NCBI RefSeq assembly: GCF_001936615.1
Contig: NZ_MLBF01000027.1
Coordinates: 1-57,536, forward strand
Source of the DNA: Desulfosporosinus metallidurans
GTDB taxonomy: Bacteria; Bacillota; Desulfitobacteriia; Desulfitobacteriales; Desulfitobacteriaceae
Direction: 5' to 3'
DNA: 57,536 nt
Shown: in pieces, positions 52,434 to 57,536 of the stretch
How the letters are laid out: every line of letters begins with the position of its first letter
How positions within the stretch are numbered: the stretch's first letter is position 1
Position numbers and translations under genes: made by a program
The notes under the pieces: generated by a model
What the model saw: the letters and a program-made list of their open reading frames with translations, nothing else
What the model was told of the DNA's origin: nothing
The model's database searches: none

Positions 52434-55037
52434 ATGTTAAAGAAGGAATTAATTTTAGAAGGTTTAGATTGCGCCAATTGTGCAGCTAAAATTGAGCAAG
52501 AAGTTAATGAACTAAATGGAGTCAAAGCATATATGAATTTCATGAACAAGACATTAACTTTAGAAACTGAATCAGAAACTGAATACGTGAGTGTACTTGA
52601 ACAAGTTAAGTCTATCGTACGTAAGCATGAACCTGATGTTGCAGTAAAAGAAAAATTAGTTAACAAAGGAGTAAAGAAAGTATTAATACTTGAAGGTCTT
52701 GACTGTGCTAATTGTGCAGCTAAGATTGAAACACAGACCAAAAGCCTCGAGGGAGTCAACAATGCAACAGTTGACTTTGTTTCCAAGAAACTGACAATAG
52801 AAGCTTCTGATAAGAAGGAATTTAATAGAATTCTTGGAGAGGTTACAGCTATAGTAAAAAGGATTGAGCCTGATGTTAAGGTAATCGATGCAGATAAAAA
52901 TAAGGATAATAAAAGGATAGTAATGCTTGACGGCCTCGGCTGTGCAAATTGTGCCGCAAAAATAGAAACAGAAGTAAACAACTTAGAAGGAGTCAAGTAT
53001 GCTTCAGTGGATTTTGTTTCAAAGAAGCTTACTCTGGCAACTGATGCTAATGTTAGCTTCCCTGAATTAAGTGAAAAGATTGAAGGTATAGTAAAAAAGA
53101 TAGAGCCTGATGTCAAGGTTACTTTTGAGGAAAATAATTTCAAGACTAAAACAAAAGAAAATGATAGTGATGAAGATGAAGAAGGAGACAATCGCAAAAA
53201 GCAAATAACTAAACTTGTAATTGGCGGCGCATTATTTGCAGTAGGCATGATTTTTAAATTCCCGAATTGGTTGGAACTTACTATATTTTTAATAAGTTAT
53301 ATCATAGTTGGCGGAGATGTTGTTTTACGAGCAATAAAAGGTATTGCTCGAGGCCAGGTGTTTAGTGAGCACTTCCTTATGAGTGTTGCTACAATTGGAG
53401 CTTTCTTCGTTGGATCGTATCCGGAAGGCGTAGCCGTTATGTTGTTCTATCTGGTGGGTGAACTGTTCCAGGATATGGCTGTAGATCATTCTAGAAAATC
53501 AATAAGTTCATTAATGGATATAAGACCTGACTACGCAAATCTAAAAGTAGGAGATGAACTTAAAAAAGTATCCCCTGATGATGTAAGTATTGGTGATATT
53601 ATCGTTGTAAAACCGGGAGAAAAAGTTCCACTGGATGGCAAGGTAATAGAAGGAACATCAATGGTTGATACATCTGCATTAACAGGTGAATCAGTTCCAC
53701 GAGAATTGGAGCCAGGAAAAGATGCTTTAAGCGGATTTATTAATAAAAATGGTGTCCTAACGGTCGAAGTAACAAAAGATTACAGCGAATCAACGGTGAC
53801 TAAGATCCTGGATTTGGTTCAAAATGCCAGCAGTAGAAAAGCTCCGACTGAAAACTTTATAACAAAATTTGCAAGATACTATACTCCAGTGGTAGTATTT
53901 GGAGCCTTAGCGCTTGCAATTATTCCACCATTGGTAATTCAAGGGGCAACCTTCTCTGAATGGATCTATAGAGCTTTGGTATTCTTAGTGGTATCTTGCC
54001 CATGTGCATTAGTGATTTCAATACCTTTGGGATTCTTCGGAGGCATAGGAGGAGCTTCAAAGAGGGGTATATTGGTAAAAGGCAGCAACTACCTTGAAGC
54101 TTTAAACAGTGTTGAAACGGTTATTTTTGATAAGACAGGTACATTAACCAAAGGTGTTTTCAAAGTTACAGAAACAAATTCTCAAAATGGTTATACAGAT
54201 GAGGAACTAATAGAATATGCAGCTTATGCAGAAAGCTATTCAAACCACCCGATTGCACTTTCGATCATAAGTGCCTACAACGCTGAAATAGATAAGAACC
54301 GAATTGAAAACTACCAGGAAATTGCGGGGCATGGTATCAAGGTTAATGTCAACGGCAGAGAAGTTCTTGCTGGCAATACCAGATTAATGGTCAGCGAAAA
54401 TATTAAATTTAATGAAGTTGAGACTTTAGGAACTGTAGTACACGTGGCAATAGATAAGAAATATGCAGGTAATATCGTGATTTCGGATGAGGTGAAAGAA
54501 GACTCGGCACATGCAATTAGAGAGCTTAAATTGCTCGGTGTCAAGAAAACAGTAATGCTTACTGGAGATTTAAAGACTGTAGGCGACAAAATTGGAAAGC
54601 AGTTAGGTTTGGATGAAGTTTATTCAGAATTACTGCCTGCTGACAAGGTTGACAAACTCGAATGGCTGGATAGTCAAAAATCCCCGAAAGGAAAGCTTGT
54701 ATTTGTTGGCGACGGTATCAACGATGCACCGGTTCTTGCAAGAGCTGATATCGGAATGGCCATGGGTGGACTGGGTTCCGATGCAGCGATTGAAGCTGCA
54801 GATATCGTTATTATGACCGATGAGCCATCCAAGATAGCATCTGCAATAAAAATAGCAAAAAGAACAAGGAGCATCGTATATCAAAATATTGTTTTTGCCT
54901 TAGGTGTTAAAGCGATTTTCCTTGTATTAGGCGCATTAGGAATAGCTTCAATGTGGGAAGCAGTCTTTGGAGACATGGGGGTTGCGATACTTGCAATTCT
55001 TAACGCAATGAGAGTAATGAATACGAAAAATTTATAA
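52434..55037 (+). CDS. cadA: Cd/Zn-type P1B ATPase with three HMA domains (CadA/ZntA-like)
   Basis: An 867-residue exporter. Three N-terminal HMA domains each have C-A-N-C (first at 13-16). The membrane metal site is CPC (near residue 522), the phosphorylation site DKTGT near 566, and the last helix has GDMGVAILAILNAMR with the Asp typical of Zn/Cd/Pb pumps. ATG 52434 is chosen for AAGGAGG (52418-52424); an in-frame ATG at 52413 overlaps the promoter region. Transcribed divergently from the arsR operon. Confidence 0.9.
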   Translation: MLKKELILEGLDCANCAAKIEQEVNELNGVKAYMNFMNKTLTLETESETEYVSVLEQVKSIVRKHEPDVAVKEKLVNKGVKKVLILEGLDCANCAAKIETQTKSLEGVNNATVDFVSKKLTIEASDKKEFNRILGEVTAIVKRIEPDVKVIDADKNKDNKRIVMLDGLGCANCAAKIETEVNNLEGVKYASVDFVSKKLTLATDANVSFPELSEKIEGIVKKIEPDVKVTFEENNFKTKTKENDSDEDEEGDNRKKQITKLVIGGALFAVGMIFKFPNWLELTIFLISYIIVGGDVVLRAIKGIARGQVFSEHFLMSVATIGAFFVGSYPEGVAVMLFYLVGELFQDMAVDHSRKSISSLMDIRPDYANLKVGDELKKVSPDDVSIGDIIVVKPGEKVPLDGKVIEGTSMVDTSALTGESVPRELEPGKDALSGFINKNGVLTVEVTKDYSESTVTKILDLVQNASSRKAPTENFITKFARYYTPVVVFGALALAIIPPLVIQGATFSEWIYRALVFLVVSCPCALVISIPLGFFGGIGGASKRGILVKGSNYLEALNSVETVIFDKTGTLTKGVFKVTETNSQNGYTDEELIEYAAYAESYSNHPIALSIISAYNAEIDKNRIENYQEIAGHGIKVNVNGREVLAGNTRLMVSENIKFNEVETLGTVVHVAIDKKYAGNIVISDEVKEDSAHAIRELKLLGVKKTVMLTGDLKTVGDKIGKQLGLDEVYSELLPADKVDKLEWLDSQKSPKGKLVFVGDGINDAPVLARADIGMAMGGLGSDAAIEAADIVIMTDEPSKIASAIKIAKRTRSIVYQNIVFALGVKAIFLVLGALGIASMWEAVFGDMGVAILAILNAMRVMNTKNL

Positions 55038-55055
55038 ATCTACTTGCACGATTCA

Positions 55056-55095
55056 CCCTTGGTTTGTTTCTTCAAAGATTTAATCAAACCAAGGG
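55056..55095 (+). terminator. Hairpin between cadA and cadC
   Basis: CCCTTGGTTTG (55056-55066) pairs perfectly with CAAACCAAGGG (55085-55095), with an 18-base loop. No T run follows, so it may be a weak terminator or an mRNA stabiliser. Confidence 0.5.
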
Positions 55096-55111
55096 AGGAC
55101 GGTTTGATGTA

Positions 55112-55162
55112 TTGTCAGTATAATAAGGAAGTGATATTATAATAATTAAGTTATTGCTTAAT
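55112..55162 (+). promoter_or_regulatory. Promoter and operator of the cadC-like gene
   Basis: TTGTCA (55112-55117), 17 bases, TATTAT (55135-55140), followed by ATTAAG-TTATTG-CTTAAT (55145-55162), an inverted repeat much like that before cadA. Confidence 0.72.
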
Positions 55163-55184
55163 TGTTTATATGAAAGGAGAAACT

Positions 55185-55550
55185 ATGGCTATCGATAAGA
55201 AGGAAAATGCATTATGTAATATTACCATTATCCATGAGGATATATTAGAAAAAGTAAAAAAAGAAATGACTGATGATGATATTTTGTTTAATATGGCTGC
55301 GGTATTTAAGGTGCTAAGTGATCCTACACGTTTAAAAATTATAAATGCTCTTATGCTTTCGGAAATGTGTGTGTGTGATATTTCAGCTCTATTGGGCATG
55401 TCTCAACCTGCTATTTCTCATCATCTAAAATCATTACGACAAACTCGTTTGATCAAATATAGACGTGACGGTAAAATTGCTTATTATTCATTGGATGATG
55501 AACATATCAAAATAATGTTTGACCAATGTGTAACTCATGTTAAAGAATAA
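55185..55550 (+). CDS. cadC: CadC/SmtB-type ArsR-family repressor
   Basis: A 121-residue winged-helix repressor with Cys11 near the N-terminus and C-V-C-D (MCVCDISALLGMSQPAISHHLKSL), the CadC alpha-3N metal site; the C-terminal YSLDDEHI is also CadC-like. ATG 55185 follows AAAGGAG; an in-frame ATG at 55170 has none. Here the regulator follows the pump, with its own promoter. Confidence 0.87.
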   Translation: MAIDKKENALCNITIIHEDILEKVKKEMTDDDILFNMAAVFKVLSDPTRLKIINALMLSEMCVCDISALLGMSQPAISHHLKSLRQTRLIKYRRDGKIAYYSLDDEHIKIMFDQCVTHVKE

Positions 55551-56044
55551 GAATAATAGATGGAGTAAAATGTACGATAAGGCGTAAATGCAGAAATTGC
55601 GTTATAACGATTGAAATAATGTTAGTATTGGGTGCAATGGCAATTGATATGATGTGGTAGAGCTGTTTTCGCCTATGTCGACGATTTGTGAGTGCTATAC
55701 CGTATGCAATAAGAACATTGAGTCAAAAGAGTTATAGGGGAATGTGATTAGTCAGATACCGACAGCCTGTAAAGCTCGATATCTCATGCTGGAGATTAAG
55801 GCTTTGATTGAAATCTTTTTAATAGCATAAATATTTGAGCTAACAAATTATAAAATAGGACCCGTGATAATTGTCGAGCAAATTATAGTGAGCGAGTTGA
55901 GGCTTATTTCAAGAAAGAAGCCATTTAGGAAACGCTGGAACAGTAATTTTCATGATAATTTTAACTGAAATAAAAAGACAAACTGTTTGAGCCGCAGTAA
56001 AAAGATTGCAACCTCAAACAGTTTTTGTTCTTAATAATTGAATA
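55551..56044. other. Gene-free AT-rich stretch after cadC
   Basis: About 490 bases with many stops in all frames. One frame has protein-like pieces around 55640-55830 but is interrupted, so a decayed gene is possible. A terminator at 55980-56025 ends it. No other signal seen. Confidence 0.5.
55980..56028 (+). terminator. Intrinsic terminator
   Basis: AAACTGTTTGAG (55980-55991) pairs perfectly with CTCAAACAGTTT (56013-56024), then TTG TTC. Confidence 0.75.
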
Positions 56045-56048
56045 GTGT

Positions 56049-56135
56049 TAAGGGCAAACCTGTCTAAAGACAGGGACGCAAAGCCATAGGATCTAAGGTG
56101 CTTAAGCAGCACTATGATAGCCTGGTTGCCGCATC
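56049..56135 (+). ncRNA. Cyclic di-GMP-I riboswitch (GEMM-I)
   Basis: The hallmark parts are in order: AGGGCAAACC, a stem CCTGTC-TAAA-GACAGG (56059-56074), GGACGCAAAGCC, a second stem with AAGGTGC/GCACT, and TGATAGCCTGGTTGCCG. This is the GEMM-I aptamer that binds cyclic di-GMP. A terminator follows at once (56152-56180), so ligand probably switches transcription of whatever lies beyond. Confidence 0.88.
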
Positions 56136-56151
56136 GACTGTGTGTCCTAAA

Positions 56152-56180
56152 CCTGCCCATTTTTGTGGCAGGATTTTTTT
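56152..56180 (+). terminator. Riboswitch expression-platform terminator
   Basis: CCTGCC (56152-56157) pairs with GGCAGG (56167-56172), then ATTTTTTT. Confidence 0.78.
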
Positions 56181-56269
56181 GTCTTTATTTGTACACAGAT
56201 AGGCATTTGAGTAATAACACATTTCGATAAAATATGACAGCTTTTTATTCTATTGTGAGGTGCTGCAAA

Positions 56270-56314
56270 TGGAAGATGATATTCTCTTAAAAAGTTTAAA
56301 ACAACTTATGTAAA
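56270..56314 (+). CDS. Possible 14-residue peptide downstream of the riboswitch
   Basis: ATG with AGGTG six bases upstream, 14 codons (MEDDILLKSLKQLM), then stop. It is the first reading frame after the riboswitch. It could be a leader peptide or the truncated start of a lost gene. A hairpin with a T run follows near 56325-56356. Confidence 0.35.
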
Positions 56315-56323
56315 GAGGTATAG

Positions 56324-56354
56324 AAGCTACATCTATATTGAGATGGGCTTTTTT
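56324..56354 (+). terminator. Possible terminator after the short peptide
   Basis: AGC..CATCT pairs with AGATG..GCT around ATATTG, followed by TTTTTT. The stem is imperfect. Confidence 0.5.
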
Positions 56355-56414
56355 GACACGCACACTTACCTTCCACCTTCAAATTTACAATACAATAAAT
56401 TTTACATAACACAG

Positions 56415-56449
56415 AAACCCGCAAATTGCATGCCGCAGTTTGCGGGTTT
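56415..56449 (+). terminator. Intrinsic terminator
   Basis: AAACCCGCAAA (56415-56425) pairs with TTTGCGGGTTT (56439-56449). Second terminator between the riboswitch and the sigma-factor gene, making read-through into that gene doubtful. Confidence 0.72.
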
Positions 56450-56612
56450 TCATTTGACAAAAAACCTATTATTTCGACCTTTTTTATATAAGCAGAATTC
56501 ATTAATTTGTTTGCAGTCTGCTAAAAAGATATTGAGATCAGTAGGGTGCCGCTCTCCTCCGCTTGTTCTTCATTTTTCAGATTAAAAAAATCTTGAAATG
56601 GAGGACAAGCTC

Positions 56613-57029
56613 ATGGAAAAGCAAGATAGTAAATATAAACTGGTTGTCAACAAAGAATGGATACCCGTTGGGGAGGAAGTCTATAAGGCATATTATCAGC
56701 ACAAAGAGCGCGAAGCATATTTGGACAAGCTCTCCGACAGACATACCCTATCTTTTGAGGAATGTGAAGAAAAAGGCATTCAAGTCGAATACATATTGTC
56801 CCGCACACAAGAATCCTTGGAGGACACAATCATTAAGCAGGACATGCTTGTAAGGTTGAATTCGGCTATGGAAAAGCTGTCTGAACAAGAACGGCTGCTA
56901 ATCTACGCGCTATTTTTCAAGGGAATCAGCGAACGTCAATTATCGGCAGAAACAGGTATCCCGCAAAAGACAATCAACGACAGGAAGCATAATATTCTTC
57001 TGAAATTAAAAAAAATTATAGAAAAGTAA
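56613..57029 (+). CDS. Small sigma-70-like factor of the mobile element
   Basis: A 138-residue protein. The C-terminal half is a sigma region 4 fold (LSEQERLLIYALFFKGISERQLSAETGIPQKTINDRKHNIL), the type found near excision genes of Tn916/Tn1549-like elements. ATG 56613 has GGAGG eight bases upstream. Usually an excisionase and an integrase follow; they would be outside this window. Confidence 0.84.
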   Translation: MEKQDSKYKLVVNKEWIPVGEEVYKAYYQHKEREAYLDKLSDRHTLSFEECEEKGIQVEYILSRTQESLEDTIIKQDMLVRLNSAMEKLSEQERLLIYALFFKGISERQLSAETGIPQKTINDRKHNILLKLKKIIEK

Positions 57030-57045
57030 AAATAATTCCGCTCAA

Positions 57046-57084
57046 CCCCTCACTTTTTTCCTTAAGAAGTGAGGGGATATTTTT
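57046..57084 (+). terminator. Strong intrinsic terminator
   Basis: CCCCTCACTT (57046-57055) pairs perfectly with AAGTGAGGGG (57067-57076), followed by ATATTTTTAT. Confidence 0.8.
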
Positions 57085-57536
57085 ATCCACCTCACTGCTC
57101 TTTGAAAACTTCATACCCAGCAACTTAAATACGTTAGCTGTTCAGCCGTGATGAGCGAAAGCGACATTGGCAAACACGCGGGGACTGCCTGCGGATCGGT
57201 AAGAGTGATCCGTCAAAACGATGGCATCGAAGGTGACGAGCGAGAATGTTTGACCATGAAACAGTCCGTGGTGGACTGTTTCGCCAAGACCTGAACAGTG
57301 GACAATGATACTCCTGCATAGTCGAGGTTGAGTCCCAGAGTGCAGCCCGGAGGTTCTCGGGGAGGTGAGATTCCTGTGATATCTGCTGACTACAGATAGT
57401 TTAAGTTGTTGCCCCGCTGCTTGGGACGTAGTGTCAAATTAAGCACAATCTAAAATGAAGAACAAGCGTAAAGCTTTGATATCAGAAACTATGCGGCAGA
57501 GCTATTAAAGTTCTGCCGCATCCTTGTGATATTAAA
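57085..57536 (+). ncRNA. Probable large structured RNA of unknown class
   Basis: About 450 bases with no long ORF, and higher GC than the flanks. Stems seen: GC-GAAA-GC tetraloop (57155-57162), CGGATC/GATCCG (57192-57212), a perfect 10-bp stem GAAACAGTCC/GGACTGTTTC (57258-57282), and TGCGGCAGA/TCTGCCGCA (57492-57520). It could be the 5' part of a group II intron or another ribozyme-like RNA reaching past the edge, or an element-end ncRNA. I cannot assign it to a known family. Confidence 0.5.

Noticed and set aside
52409..53248. Long minus-strand ORF of 279 codons
   Set aside because: Antisense of the cadA HMA repeats; Ser/Leu-rich composition is typical of a shadow.
55640..55830. Coding gene after cadC
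   Set aside because: All frames are interrupted and there is no ribosome site; at most a decayed remnant.
57150..57536. Firm call of a group II intron
   Set aside because: The usual 5' GUGYG start is not seen and domain V and a reverse transcriptase would lie outside the window, so the class stays open.

Overview
The window looks like the chromosome of an anaerobic, probably spore-forming Bacillota of the Peptococcales type (Desulfosporosinus or Desulfitobacterium-like). This is inference from a sigma-54 regulator beside CoA-transferases, an FeS-type rlmD and Clostridia-type ICE genes. Most of the window is a large integrative conjugative element (ICE) sitting at or near the 3' end of rlmD; its right end is not reached. 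Roughly 1-7.0 kb is host chromosome, about 7.1-47.3 kb is ICE backbone of medium GC, about 47.6-55.6 kb is an AT-rich metal module, and 55.6-57.5 kb is regulatory and RNA-rich.

Host part: a zinc-ribbon/OB-fold acyl-CoA-associated protein, a PAS/AAA+/Fis sigma-54 activator, a two-subunit 3-oxoacid CoA-transferase, a one-chain acyl-CoA:acetate CoA-transferase, a CPBP protease and rlmD. A 16-bp direct repeat at the rlmD 3' end (7000-7015 and 7130-7145) is a candidate attachment-site duplication.

ICE part: an entry set (ArdA-like antirestriction protein, D12 adenine methylase, AbrB-like regulators), a giant repeat adhesin, and a Tad-like pilus module (pilin-like protein, prepilin peptidase, CpaB, frameshifted TadZ, CpaF/TadA, TadB, TadC, two pseudopilins). 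A conjugative type IV secretion system follows (VirB2-like, TrbL/VirB6-like, PrgI, VirB4-like, LytM hydrolase), then a hairpin-rich oriT candidate, a MobP-type relaxase fused to about 13 Sel1 repeats, a TOPRIM protein and a VirD4-like coupling protein. At least eight otherwise unrelated cytosolic proteins (YodL, SpoVG, deoxyribosyltransferase-like, amidoligase, DUF6103-like and others) end in the same tail: an acidic or Gln-rich linker followed by Gly-Met-x-Met-x-hydrophobic. I consider this the most interesting signal; it may be a type IV secretion export tag, a degron, or a substrate of the co-encoded amidoligase and gamma-glutamylcyclotransferase.

Metal part: a leftward ArsR-controlled operon encodes a P1B ATPase with CSC in place of the usual CPC motif, a small Cys-rich protein, and a soluble MtrA-like corrinoid protein that carries the same Cys-rich module. 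A rightward cadA/cadC-like pair has its own operators. Beyond it lie a c-di-GMP-I riboswitch with a terminator, a small sigma-70-like factor, and about 450 bases of probably structured RNA. Several genes are broken: tadZ and the gene after virB4 carry single-base frameshifts, and a SLOG-family gene and a small minus-strand ORF carry in-frame stops.
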